A stretch of DNA of 50,142 nt from an uncultured Leptolyngbyaceae cyanobacterium (GCA_938023035.1 CALIDI010000041.1:1-50142), one strand, 5' to 3'. Shown: positions 11,635 to 20,697, counted from the first letter of the stretch. Notes: generated from the sequence alone by a model not told the origin. Numbers and translations are program-made.

Positions 11635-12899
11635 CGGCCAGCCTCCGCATCGTTATCGCGAATCCATTGCTCAATTTTTGCAGACAGATTTGGTAAATCT
11701 TCACATCCAAATACGGTCAGCTTACTGTCGCCTTGAGTATTAGAATCAGGATTCGACTTGAAAACATTGGTGATCTCCGTCTTCAGTGCATTAGAGTCCC
11801 TCTCGTTTGCACAGCAGACTAAAGCAACCCTTGCCTCATCGCCTCCCAGTTGCCGTGCTCGAATATAAGCCTCAAACAGTTTTTGTTTACATCCAGGTTT
11901 CTCGTCAATCGTTGTACACGAGAGAGCAAATAACTGATAGCCTCTGGTAAAGGCAACATCAAACTGAAACTTTGTTCTATTCTCAGTGCTAGCAGGGTCC
12001 TTAATCCAGAAGGAGGCTGCACTCTCGTGTATTTTGAGTTCTTTTGGAACTTTCTGTACTTGCTGCAAAGTGTAATCTTCCAGCCATTCTCCATCTAGCC
12101 ATTTACAGAGGTTGGATAGATCTTTGAATCCGTTCTTTTGAACATCCTGTAGTGAAATCGTGTTAGCGCTATCAGAATATCCAAGTGCTTTTAGAGCTTC
12201 AATGATTTCGAGATGGTCTTTCAAAGAAGCTTGCTGTGTGGTCTCCGAATCAGAAGGTATTTCCAAAGATAGAGGGGCAACTGCTTTCAATTCCCTTTCC
12301 TTCAACCATTTGTCTTGTTGATTGCGAGTCGCCTTACGCAGCACTTTGTTACACCATTCACGCCATAATTCCCCACATTTGGCATTGGCATGGAATTTGG
12401 CAAATGCTGAAGCTGCTTCTGGGCTAGTCGGTGCATAGTCTGGCTCAGATAGCAATTGCCAGCCGTGAATCTGGAAAATTTTAGCTATCTTGACTCCTAA
12501 ATCTTCAGGGTCAACTTTGAGACGAATGCGATCGCCCCCTTCTTGATCAATACACATCTCTAGCCATCGCGGATCAAGGTAGCTAAAAACGGCTTCCTGT
12601 CTTTTCTCTTTGAATATGGCGCGATAGGCATGGACGGCCATTGCCTTCGTACCACCTGTGTAATTCAGGCCGACTTGCCCATTCAGATCCTTTATGACTT
12701 TCTGAATTCTTGTCTGAATCTGGTAGGCATCAGACTCGTAATTTTCGAGGGAAATTAGTTGAGTTCGACCTGTATCACTCAACTCCTCATCCAAAATCTT
12801 TTGTAGCCGCTCAGCCGGTTCTTTAGTTCCAGTAGTGTAGACCAGATAGGGAGTGCCGCCTTGCTGAAGTAATAGCCTGGCTGCTACGTAGTATTGACT
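11631..12899 (-). CDS. CARF-domain nuclease-like effector (Can2/Card1-like, DUF1887), start missing
   Basis: The protein has an N-terminal CARF domain, where VAARLLLQQGGTPYLVYT is the first strand-helix and LNYTGGTKAMAVHAYRA is the cyclic-oligoadenylate-binding loop. The C-terminal part resembles the nuclease domain of Can2/Card1 (FDVAFTRGYQLFALSCTT, then EAYIRARQLGGDEARVAL). The expected E-x-K of the PD-(D/E)XK site is S-x-T here, so cleavage may be lost or altered. The reading frame is open from an in-frame stop at 12900-12902, yet the first CARF strand has no ATG. The only in-frame start is a TTG at 12794, which would delete part of the CARF fold. The gene is probably 5'-truncated, or it starts after an undetected frameshift from the ATG at about 12930. 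It would respond to second messenger made by the overlapping cas10. Confidence 0.75.
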   Translation of the reverse strand, partial: SQYYVAARLLLQQGGTPYLVYTTGTKEPAERLQKILDEELSDTGRTQLISLENYESDAYQIQTRIQKVIKDLNGQVGLNYTGGTKAMAVHAYRAIFKEKRQEAVFSYLDPRWLEMCIDQEGGDRIRLKVDPEDLGVKIAKIFQIHGWQLLSEPDYAPTSPEAASAFAKFHANAKCGELWREWCNKVLRKATRNQQDKWLKERELKAVAPLSLEIPSDSETTQQASLKDHLEIIEALKALGYSDSANTISLQDVQKNGFKDLSNLCKWLDGEWLEDYTLQQVQKVPKELKIHESAASFWIKDPASTENRTKFQFDVAFTRGYQLFALSCTTIDEKPGCKQKLFEAYIRARQLGGDEARVALVCCANERDSNALKTEITNVFKSNPDSNTQGDSKLTVFGCEDLPNLSAKIEQWIRDNDAEAGR

Positions 12900-12938
12900 T
12901 TATATTTGTCAAATTTGGTAGTGTTCATTGTAATTTAC

Positions 12939-13862
12939 TCACTTTGACTGCGGTAACAACGTTTTGACCTGCTCCAGCAGCATGGGCGGAACCGCGCGGG
13001 GGTTACCCTGCACCCAGGGGCCACAGGTGATCTCTAGCCAGGGTTCCCGTCTGTGGATGACTTCGCACGGTTCCAGAGAACTGTGAATCACCGCCAGGCA
13101 TTTGAGGTTGCCCCGATCGCCACAAAACTCGTGCCAAGGGGCAATTTCCTCTGGCTTAGAGCTAATCACGATGTAGTGAGAACAGGCTTCCAGCAGGGGC
13201 ACCTTTTCCGCTTGCACCTTGCCGCCCACATCGACGATCACCAGTTGCTTCTGGCGACGCAGGTTGAGAATGGCCTGGGCATGGTGGGGAAAGAATCCAT
13301 CGGTGAGGCTGCCTTTGTTGGCCAATTTGTAGGCTTCCCGGTCGGCATCGGTGGCCATTTCATCCAGTTCCAGAATCCAGTTGCCCTCTCCATCGCAGTG
13401 GGCGCGTTGCAGATAGATATCGGGATAGGTAGGCAGCAGAGTGGTAAACAGCGCATGGGAGAATACTGACTTGCCGCTATCTGGGGGGCCGACGACCATC
13501 ACAGCGGGGCAAAGGCGGGGACGGGGCTTGCCACTTGGATCAATCGGGAATACCTGCCCGATCTGGGCCTGGCGAGAGTGGGTGGCGACGACCACCGCTC
13601 CTAGGCGTGGGTCATAACAAGCGACCCAGGCGGTTGGGTGCAGTTCGTGGACGAGGTAGGCATAGAGCCAGATGGGGGCACGTCCAGAAATCACGACCCC
13701 ACCCCGGGTGTCAATGCCGAGGGGCAACTCCAGATTGCCTAAATTATGCGGCGACACCAGGCGGTCTGTAGTCGTCAGTTCAATGTCGAGTACTTGATAG
13801 CTCAGGGTTTGCCAGGATTGCGGCTGACTGAGGGTGAGACGAATCGGGTGAGGCGACTGCAT
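12939..13862 (-). CDS. csx3: Csx3 fused to a P-loop ATPase
   Basis: A 307-residue fusion. The N-terminal 100 residues are Csx3 (ring-nuclease family Crn3, which degrades cyclic tetra-adenylate): LGIDTRGGVVISGRAPIWLY, then VHELHPTAWVACYDPRLG and AVVVATHS. The remainder is a P-loop ATPase with Walker A GPPDSGKS (about 125-132) and LVIVDVGGKV as the Walker B-like strand. Csx3-AAA fusions are known in cyanobacterial type III loci. I chose the ATG at 13862, where Csx3 homology begins, over the upstream ATG at 13964, which would add 34 unrelated residues. It is the first gene of the minus-strand operon and would switch off signalling produced by Cas10. Confidence 0.85.
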   Translation of the reverse strand: MQSPHPIRLTLSQPQSWQTLSYQVLDIELTTTDRLVSPHNLGNLELPLGIDTRGGVVISGRAPIWLYAYLVHELHPTAWVACYDPRLGAVVVATHSRQAQIGQVFPIDPSGKPRPRLCPAVMVVGPPDSGKSVFSHALFTTLLPTYPDIYLQRAHCDGEGNWILELDEMATDADREAYKLANKGSLTDGFFPHHAQAILNLRRQKQLVIVDVGGKVQAEKVPLLEACSHYIVISSKPEEIAPWHEFCGDRGNLKCLAVIHSSLEPCEVIHRREPWLEITCGPWVQGNPRAVPPMLLEQVKTLLPQSK

Positions 13863-13986
13863 TTTTCTTAGCGGTAAATTCTCTATGCTGTTATAGCATT
13901 TGACTTGAAGAGGGGTCTTCAAATTACTCACAAAGTACTTTACTTTAAACACCACAGCCCTCATCTACCTATCTCCTCATCCACCC
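13863..13986. promoter_or_regulatory. Divergent promoter region with palindromes between csx3 and the WYL regulator
   Basis: The 124 bases between the divergent starts hold an 18-bp palindrome (TTGAAGA, GGGG, TCTTCAA at 13905-13922), a second with 5-bp arms (ATGCT, 5 bases, AGCAT at 13885-13899) and AAAGTACTTT at 13932-13941. These are candidate operators for the adjacent WYL-type regulator; binding is inferred, not shown. I could not place convincing -35/-10 boxes. Confidence 0.5.
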
Positions 13987-15444
13987 ATGTTTACCTATCC
14001 ACCCAGTCCTGGGATTTTGCAATGGCTCAGTGGAGGGCAGTTCGCCAGTCGGTTGCTGCGATCGCTGCGGCTGTGGTGGTTGCTGAATCAACTCTACGGG
14101 TCAGAATGCCATTGGGCAATAGAGTTGGAGCAACCTTTCCGCTATAGAGCATTGCGCGATCGCCTGTTTGCCCCCGGTCATTCCCCATTGGAGACAGACT
14201 CGGTTGCCAAGTTGATTGCGGCTTGTCGCAGAACAGATTGTGTGTGTCAGCGATCGCTGCGTTCTTTCTTAACTTATTTCTCCCTTTCACGATCAATTGC
14301 GGAATGGATCAACGAAACGGCTCAACGAACCGGCTTAACACCGGCAGACATTGAAGCCCGTCTCGATCAGGCGCCCTTTGCGGTCACCCATCGTTCCCTG
14401 CGCCAGGACTTAGCCTTGTTAGTTGCCCAGGGCTGGTTAACACAGGTCTCTCACTGTGGCTACTCCTGTTTACCCGCATTCCAGTGGCCCCAGCCCCCAG
14501 TGGAAGCAGTTCCTCAGCTTGACTGGGCGGGTTTCTCGCCAGCCCAGACCTGGCAATTACTGCATATTTTGGAAGCGATTGCTTTTGTGCAGCCGAATCT
14601 GGATGTGGTGATCAATACCCTGTGGGAACAGGTGGGGCGGTTGCATCCCTCGACTGCTAAGCAGAATCCATCACCGGGCCGTCGCATTTTTCTGCATTTG
14701 GACTATGTCTTGTCCCTGGAAGCCCAGGAACAGGTGGATGATTTACAACAACAAATCGAATCCCTCTGGCAAACCCCGGATGGAGGAGTGATTCAGTTTG
14801 ATACGTGGGTGGCCAAAGAACAGCGTCTTGCCCGTGTCACGGTCTATCCCGTGTGTTTGCACTATGCCCGTCGAGCCAAGTATCTCAGTGCCTATGGTGT
14901 TGATCCCTTTGGTCAGGTTGCCTGGCATAATTACCGGCTTGATCGCATTCGTTCTCAGCATTTACGAGTGTTGCCCTGGGGTGATCCGGAAGCGCCTGCC
15001 ATCCTAAAACAACAGCGAAAGACGGGAACGCTGCCCACCCCCGAATGGATTGAGCAACAACTGGAGGAAGCCTGGGGCTTTAACTTTTACCTTCCCAAGG
15101 CGTTGCTGATTCTGCGCTTCTCTCCCATCTTTGCAAAGGATTATGTGGACGATACGGTGCGCCATTCCACCTTTTGCAAAATTTCCTATGCAGACCTGTT
15201 TCCCTTGATTGCCCAACAAATTACAGATGGGCAGGAACGCCAGACTGTGCTGGAGATTTTACAGGAAAGAGCGCCCGATGATGCCTACTATCAGGCCTTG
15301 GTGCGGGTGGGGGATATTAATGTGATTATGCGCCTGCGCGACTGGCGACCGCAAGGGGAAGTGATTGCTCCATTGAGCCTGCGGCAACAAATGCTGGCAG
15401 AAGTAGAGGAAGAGCGATCTCATTACATTGGGTCTCAGGAATAA
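13987..15444 (+). CDS. WYL-domain CRISPR-associated regulator, TIGR03985-like
   Basis: A 485-residue protein transcribed away from the Cas operon. The N-terminal half looks like a helical/winged-helix region, with TGLTPADIEARLDQAPFAVT and LRQDLALLVAQGWL around residues 115-155. The middle and C-terminal parts form a WYL-type ligand domain: VYPVCLHYARRAKYLSAYGV then WHNYRLDRI, and later WGFNFYLPKALLILRFSP. This matches the cyanobacterial TIGR03985 family found beside CRISPR loci. WYL proteins usually sense nucleotides or nucleic-acid ligands and regulate transcription, so this is a probable regulator of the divergent csx3-cas operon. It is followed by decayed insertion sequences. Confidence 0.8.
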   Translation: MFTYPPSPGILQWLSGGQFASRLLRSLRLWWLLNQLYGSECHWAIELEQPFRYRALRDRLFAPGHSPLETDSVAKLIAACRRTDCVCQRSLRSFLTYFSLSRSIAEWINETAQRTGLTPADIEARLDQAPFAVTHRSLRQDLALLVAQGWLTQVSHCGYSCLPAFQWPQPPVEAVPQLDWAGFSPAQTWQLLHILEAIAFVQPNLDVVINTLWEQVGRLHPSTAKQNPSPGRRIFLHLDYVLSLEAQEQVDDLQQQIESLWQTPDGGVIQFDTWVAKEQRLARVTVYPVCLHYARRAKYLSAYGVDPFGQVAWHNYRLDRIRSQHLRVLPWGDPEAPAILKQQRKTGTLPTPEWIEQQLEEAWGFNFYLPKALLILRFSPIFAKDYVDDTVRHSTFCKISYADLFPLIAQQITDGQERQTVLEILQERAPDDAYYQALVRVGDINVIMRLRDWRPQGEVIAPLSLRQQMLAEVEEERSHYIGSQE

Positions 15445-15533
15445 GGATTATGATATACCCCATAAACTGGATAAAGCAATAAGAGAGACCCGCTGCACAA
15501 TAGGTCAGAGCAAATACCGAGAGACAAAGAACT

Positions 15534-15945
15534 ATGCAGCGAAAACAATACAGTGCTGAATTCAAAACCAAGGCAGCGCTCGAAGCGATCAAAGGGCTGA
15601 GGACAGTGAATGAAATTGCGCGTGATTTAGGAGTGCATCCGAGCCAAATTGCTCTGTGGAAGAAATAAGCTCTTGAGGCGATACCAGAAGCGTTTTCGAG
15701 TCAACGAGGACAAAATCAGAAAGCTCAGGAGGATTTAACGGCGCAACTGTATCAGCAGATTGGACAACGGAAAGTAGAGTTGGACTGGCTGAAAAAAATT
15801 TGGACTTGTCGGTGGGCGATAAACGCACCTGGATTGAGCCAGAGCATGGTCAAATCAGTGTGCAACGGCAGTGTGAGTTAATCGGACTGGCGCGTTCAAG
15901 TTGGTATTACGAAGCGAACCAAGAGACTAGCGATGAACCCACCTG
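15534..15945 (+). pseudogene. IS3-family transposase, OrfA with stop and truncated OrfB
   Basis: OrfA starts at 15534 ([20 protein letters not shown], a helix-turn-helix IS3 OrfA) but has a TAA at 15666 in place of a codon in the WKK-ALEA region. The frame resumes directly after it. The end of OrfA carries an A7 tract at about 15794-15801, the usual -1 slip site, leading into the OrfB start (LSVGDKRTWIEPEHGQIS, then RQCELIGLARSSWYYEAN). OrfB ends after about 45 residues where unrelated transposase sequence begins, so the DDE catalytic domain is absent. Confidence 0.8.
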
Positions 15946-15951
15946 TCTGCA

Positions 15952-16419
15952 CACCTTCGAGGAATCTGGCTTACGCTTTGATAGCGAAGAGGCCTTCCTT
16001 GATGACCAATCGAACGGCTGGAATCTCCAGAAATCCCAGATTCGCGACCTCTGCGCCCTCTCCCGGCTCAGGTGCCTCTTGGCCGTCGCTACCCTCTATG
16101 TCACCGCCCAAGGCGTCGAGGTCGTCGCCGCACGCAGGCTGGTGGTGATCAGCGGCGAAAAATGCCTCTATGTCACCGCCCAAGGCGTCGAGGTCGTCGC
16201 CGCTGGGTTGACCCCCATTGGTTTCACGGCAATAGCTACTTTCGCATTGGCGGGGATTGGGTGAAAGCGGCCTGGGAAAACAGTTGACAACTCATTCATC
16301 ATGTCCCATTCACCCACAACCGCGACCCTGAAGCCGCTATGGCGTCTCGGAAACAGCATGAGCAACGCGCCTATCGAATCGAGTTCAAAATACACACGTA
16401 CTGCTATGTCGCCGATTAG
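15952..16419 (+). pseudogene. C-terminal remnant of an IS4-like DDE transposase
   Basis: Starting at FEESGLRFDSEEAFLDD, this piece matches the C-terminal third of a cyanobacterial DDE transposase: SNGWNLQKSQIRDLCALSRL, then TLYVTAQGVEVVAA, then in a shifted frame WVDPHWFHGNSYFRIGGDWV, a TGA stop, and finally NRDPEAAMASRKQHEQRAYR to a TAG at 16417. It is broken by a frameshift, a stop, and an internal 72-bp duplication (16093-16203). The N-terminal part is missing, because the fragment is fused directly to the truncated IS3 OrfB. Confidence 0.7.
16093..16203 (+). repeat. 39-bp direct repeat pair with 33-bp unique spacer inside a dead transposase
   Basis: A perfect 39-bp sequence (key core CACCGCCCAAGGCGTCGAGG) occurs at 16093-16131 and again at 16165-16203, separated by 33 unique bases. 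The unit is 72 bp. It repeats the TLYVTAQGVEVVAA codons of the transposase remnant. Only one copy is expected in the transposase family, so the second copy and the spacer are an insertion. Confidence 0.9.
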
Positions 16420-16611
16420 TTTTGTTAGTCAACCAGAACGCGACCTTAGCTGATGCTGATGGAGTATGAGCACGTATATTTGCTCATCAATCTTTAGTCA
16501 TGAGCGGCAACCCCTATCATTGATTAAAAACTCCTTGTATATAGTTCATCAGCTATGCCAGCAGAAAGTGACTTAGATCACATTGAGTAAAGATATACTG
16601 ATAAGCTAATG
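16420..16611. other. Spacer downstream of the beta-lactamase gene
   Basis: About 190 bases between the transposase remnant and the stop of the class D beta-lactamase gene. It is AT-rich and I see no gene, clear terminator or repeat in it. Confidence 0.5.
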
Positions 16612-17529
16612 CTATTTGGGATTTTCTTCCGCAGGCAATGCATCAATTGATTGAAGGATATGGCGTGTAATTTCCTCTCTTTTATAGAGATCGTCTAGTC
16701 GGTTTGGCGTATCGATATTTAGAGCGAAGAACACAGGGCCTGTCGGCCACTCGACCCACCCTACCCACCAGCCCCAGCGCCCTTCCCAGCCGGTTTTAGC
16801 ACGTAGAATCCAGTCCCGCCCTGCTTCAACGATCATAATATCCTTGACTAATCGTTGGTGCTCAACCCTAAAAGGTAATTTGTTTCGATACAGCTTCTGT
16901 AGAAAATAAATTTGCTCTTGTGCTGAGATTGCTAACGCTCCATCAATCCAACAAGCACCTTCGCTAGTGCTTGGGTCTGCGTTTCCGTAATCAATTTGTG
17001 TCAAATACTCTCTTACTTTTGCTTCTCCAATTTCGTTAGCAAACATTTCGTAAACCCAAACGGCTGAGTTTCGCATAGCTGAGCGCAAGGTTTGATTCTG
17101 ATTGTGTGGAGCAAAGTCCCGTTCCACTCCATCCCACTCGAAAACTTGAAATTCATCCCGAACAATGCCTACATCGAGCGCAAAGAGAGAGTGCGGAATC
17201 TTGAATGTTGATGCTGGGGAATAAGCTCTGTCAGCCCGTTCCTGGTCATAGACCCACAACTGCTGAGCATCTCTGCGCTGATCTAGTACCACGATGGTTC
17301 CTTGAGCCTCAGCACCGTCGAAGAAACTGGCCCAATCTGGTCGCTCTTGCCTTTCTACACTGCCTAAAGGGCTGTTATATACGGTAGTCGAATTACTTAT
17401 CTTCGGTCGCTGCGCAATCTGCGGGGTATGTAGTCTACTACTAAGCTCTGCTGAGATAGGTGAAGTAAGAAATATCCCTGCAATACCTATGACCAAAGAA
17501 ACCAGTAAAAGGAAACGATAATTCATCAT
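16612..17529 (-). CDS. Class D (OXA-type) serine beta-lactamase
   Basis: A 305-residue penicillin-recognising enzyme with an N-terminal signal peptide (hydrophobic segment about 5-27, ending near SPISA). All class D motifs are present: S107-T-F-K110 (PASTFKIPHSL), S155-A-V157, Y181-G-N183 and K245-T-G247, with the tryptophan-rich WGWWVGWVEW after it. It would hydrolyse beta-lactams in the periplasm through acyl-serine chemistry with a carboxylated lysine. The mature enzyme is preceded by about 35 extra residues, longer than most OXA enzymes. It lies between insertion-sequence debris and other foreign-looking genes, which suggests acquisition by transfer, although cyanobacterial class D homologues also exist. 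Expression and spectrum cannot be judged from sequence. Confidence 0.9.
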   Translation of the reverse strand: MMNYRFLLLVSLVIGIAGIFLTSPISAELSSRLHTPQIAQRPKISNSTTVYNSPLGSVERQERPDWASFFDGAEAQGTIVVLDQRRDAQQLWVYDQERADRAYSPASTFKIPHSLFALDVGIVRDEFQVFEWDGVERDFAPHNQNQTLRSAMRNSAVWVYEMFANEIGEAKVREYLTQIDYGNADPSTSEGACWIDGALAISAQEQIYFLQKLYRNKLPFRVEHQRLVKDIMIVEAGRDWILRAKTGWEGRWGWWVGWVEWPTGPVFFALNIDTPNRLDDLYKREEITRHILQSIDALPAEENPK

Positions 17530-17607
17530 GCCATTCTGCTGTGGTAAAAGATTTCGTTCTACGTATAGGCGGCAGCGCTAGCGACACTGCTGTCGCCTAT
17601 GCAAAAC

Positions 17608-18009
17608 TCATGGAACAATTGCAGTCACGCGGATTTCAATCCGCATCGTTGGCAATCCAAGAGCCGCAACTCCTACCTGTGTCCAAATTGGGGCATGGTT
17701 GGGCATGTAATGGCGATACAGCCTGACCATCACCTCGTTAACCTCTGGGGGCAACCCGCCAGCATGGTAAGAATTGACGTGGACAACGTGCTCCCAACCC
17801 GCCCCGGCAGCCGCCAGGGTTCGCTCTATATTTCGAAACGCCTGGGCAATCTCGTCTGCGAGCGACTCGGGAATTTGCAGATAGTCATCCCAACCACCTT
17901 GTCCAGATGTCTCCACGCGATCGCCAATTTTTAGCGCTTGCGAGTAATGCAAGTTATTCAGCATGTATTCCCCATAGCCGGGGGTGACGAAAAACTCGGG
18001 CTTGTTCAT
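17608..18009 (-). CDS. RidA/YjgF-family protein
   Basis: A 133-residue member of the RidA (Rid/YjgF/UK114) superfamily, which removes reactive enamine/imine intermediates or has related hydrolase roles. Characteristic segments are LKIGDRVETSGQGGWDD, QAFRNIERTLAAAGAGWEHV and the C-terminal MRIEIRVTAIV with the Arg expected in the substrate pocket. I take the ATG at 18009, with GGAAC upstream, over an upstream ATG that adds a lysine-rich tail overlapping the hydrolase remnant. Subfamily and substrate are not determinable. It lies between a beta-lactamase and a broken hydrolase in an island of probable transferred DNA. Confidence 0.8.
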   Translation of the reverse strand: MNKPEFFVTPGYGEYMLNNLHYSQALKIGDRVETSGQGGWDDYLQIPESLADEIAQAFRNIERTLAAAGAGWEHVVHVNSYHAGGLPPEVNEVMVRLYRHYMPNHAPIWTQVGVAALGLPTMRIEIRVTAIVP

Positions 18010-18032
18010 GGTGTTCCTTTTTTTTGTAGCAA

Positions 18033-18651
<619 letters not shown>

Positions 18652-18758
18652 CTAATGAACATCGCAAAATGTTCTTATCTGATTTAACCGAAGTATAGTG
18701 AGTTCTAATGCTCAGTTTCTTTCAGATTTTTAGGGTAAATTGTCTGATTCTTAAGATG

Positions 18759-19646
18759 TTAGCGAACCTGTTTCGGTGTTACTCCGGTGAGTCGCTTAAA
18801 CTGCTGCGTCAGATGACTTTGACTGGAGAAGCCGACTTGTAGAGCGATGTCGGCGATCGCCAGATCCGTTTTTAACAGCATCAGTTTCGCCTGCTCCACG
18901 CGCTGTCGAATCACATACTGGTGGGGCGAGATTCCCATTGCTTGCTTGAACAAACTGGCAAAGTAAGTTGGGCTGATGTTGACAACGCTAGCCAGTTCTG
19001 CCAAGGATAAATCTCGATTCAGGTAGGTATGGATGTAATCGATCGCCTGCTGAAGCTGAGTGCGAGTAAAGCTATTATTTTGGGATGCGATCGGTCGCGT
19101 CAGAGTCGAATAGTGTCGCAGCAAATGAATCACCAGAATTTGAGTGAGCGATTCAACATATAATTGCCCCATCATTCCGCCCGATCTCAACTCAGCTAAC
19201 ATCAGCATGCCAATCTGGTGAAGTTGCAGATCTTGTTGACCAAAACATGGTACGAGTTCGAACTGATTCGCACCCATGTCGGAGGTTTCAGCAACTTGTT
19301 GAATCAGTTTCGGTTTCAAGCAAATGTGTAGTGGAGTACAGATGACACCACTTTGATCTCGACACCAGTAGCTTGGTTGTCCAGCGGGGACAAAGAGATT
19401 ATCCCCTTCATTAAGGATTGACTCATGCAGGCGATCATCCCGTTTTTGGATTAAAGGAACGGGATTTCCTATATGCAAGTTAAGCCAATGATCTGAAAGG
19501 GCTGGTAGTTCGACCTCGAAAGCTGAAACAGGGCTTTGACACTGCTCCACCAAAATGCCATTCCAGTTCATTTGACGACTGGAGAACATCAGCGGTTTAT
19601 TGAACCGTTGGCAGAGTTCGAGCGAGTTGAGCGGGTTGCTGGCCAT
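18759..19646 (-). CDS. AraC-family transcriptional regulator
   Basis: A 295-residue regulator. The C-terminal 100 residues hold the double helix-turn-helix of AraC/XylS proteins: LSLAELASVVNISPTYFASL, then FKQAMGISPHQYVIRQRVEQ, then IADIALQVGFSSQSHLTQQF and KRLTGVTPKQVR. The N-terminal part is a cupin-like sensing domain. I prefer the ATG at 19646 (MASNPLNSLELC) over an upstream start at 19688. It is transcribed towards the hydrolase pseudogene, which may be what remains of its target. The effector is unknown. Confidence 0.88.
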   Translation of the reverse strand: MASNPLNSLELCQRFNKPLMFSSRQMNWNGILVEQCQSPVSAFEVELPALSDHWLNLHIGNPVPLIQKRDDRLHESILNEGDNLFVPAGQPSYWCRDQSGVICTPLHICLKPKLIQQVAETSDMGANQFELVPCFGQQDLQLHQIGMLMLAELRSGGMMGQLYVESLTQILVIHLLRHYSTLTRPIASQNNSFTRTQLQQAIDYIHTYLNRDLSLAELASVVNISPTYFASLFKQAMGISPHQYVIRQRVEQAKLMLLKTDLAIADIALQVGFSSQSHLTQQFKRLTGVTPKQVR

Positions 19647-19841
19647 GGAGCTTGCCCTCACCGATTGCTTGCAGTTACAAAATAACACCTCTCAGTCTGA
19701 CTCTGGCGCAGCAAAAGCGTCTACTAATTAGGAACCCAAGACAATCACTGATGCATCAATTCACAAGTTAGCCATTAACGCTTGTCTCCTTAGGTAGGTT
19801 TTTCTAACTCAGTCGCTAATCGTTCATTCAGCAAAATTGCG

Positions 19842-19883
19842 CCTGACTTATTAACTCTCTATCCTGACTTATTAACTCTCTAT
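19842..19883. repeat. 21-bp perfect tandem duplication
   Basis: Two adjacent copies of a 21-bp sequence (CCTGACTTATTAACTCTCTAT) sit at 19842-19862 and 19863-19883. The second copy overlaps the stop codon of the small ORF at 19872-20051. Confidence 0.9.
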
Positions 19884-20051
19884 ATTGTCGCTTTCACCAG
19901 CTTGTACTAGATAGGATTGTTTCAGCAATTCAGCGACTTCTTGCGCGATCGCAGTCAGGGCATCATTCATTGGAGAGTCACAGAGATAATCAGGTTGAGG
20001 TGTAATCTTATACTCGGAGTCATTCTTGCATGGTGATACTGAATGCTTCAT
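19872..20051 (-). CDS. Possible 59-aa hypothetical protein
   Basis: A 59-codon frame with ATG at 20051 encodes MKHSVSPCKNDSEYKITPQP, then a segment MNDALTAIAQEVAELLKQSY predicted to be a helix, ending in ESDNIES. The composition is protein-like and it lies in an otherwise empty gap between the araC-like gene and a broken SDR gene. I do not recognise the family and there is no strong ribosome-binding site, so this is tentative. Confidence 0.35.
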   Translation of the reverse strand: MKHSVSPCKNDSEYKITPQPDYLCDSPMNDALTAIAQEVAELLKQSYLVQAGESDNIES

Positions 20052-20098
20052 GGGATCATTCTCGATGAAATGCTGATTTGTAACTGCTTATGTCCTGT

Positions 20099-20643
20099 TC
20101 AAGCAGCTATGCCGCCATCAATTTTGAGGCTCGCACCCTTGACAAAAGCGACTTCAGGGCCGGCGAGATAAGAAACCATGCCAGCCACCTCGTTGTCCTA
20201 TCCGTAGCGACCAAGAGCAATCATGTTAGTGATTTCTTTAGCAGAGTCCCCATCTGCGGGATTCATATCGGTATAGATCAGACCCGGTTGAATATTGTTG
20301 ACCGTGATGCCGCGAGTCCCCAAATCGCGGGCGAGACCACGGGTAAAACTAGCGATCGCCCCCTTCAACAACGCATAGACCAAGAGACCGGCAAAGAGGG
20401 TAAAATCACTGATGAAGCTGCCAATCATTGCCAATCATAGTGATCCGTCCTCCATTGCTCATGTGACGAACGGCCTCTTGAGCGGCGACGAAGACGCCTT
20501 TGATATTAATGTGATATTAACACGATATTAATGCGATATTAATGGCAACGAGTCAGTCAAATTCTTCCATCGAGAACTGTTTGATCGGCGCTACAACCGC
20601 AACGCCTGCGTTGTTGACGCGAATGTCGAGCCGACCGGAGACC
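20099..20643 (-). pseudogene. Short-chain dehydrogenase/reductase (SDR) pseudogene
   Basis: The minus strand reads as a decayed SDR: VNNAGVAVVAPIKQFSMEEF (NNAG motif), a TGA, then a region expanded by an 11-bp tandem repeat (20502-20545), GVFVAAQEAVRHMSNGGR, then YALLKGAIASFTRGLARDLG (active-site Tyr-x-x-x-Lys) and ITVNNIQPGLIYTDMNP, ending near LKIDGGIAA at 20099. Stops and shifts interrupt it repeatedly. The N-terminal Rossmann glycine motif is gone, and the IS256-family element abuts the broken end. Confidence 0.75.
20502..20545. repeat. 11-bp tandem repeat, four copies
   Basis: GATATTAAT recurs at 20502, 20513, 20524 and 20535 with an exact 11-base period; only the last two bases of each unit vary. 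It falls at the INIKGVF codons of the SDR pseudogene and adds three extra units (33 bases). Confidence 0.9.
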
Positions 20644-20697
20644 GATCAGAATTTTGTGCAAGCGGTCTAGGATCCCACTACCTTAGGAGACCGCATT

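Noticed and set aside
16093-16203. Calling the 39-bp repeat pair a genuine CRISPR array
   Set aside because: Only two repeats, both derived from transposase coding sequence, with no leader or cas genes beside it. Kept as a repeat with an open question on origin.
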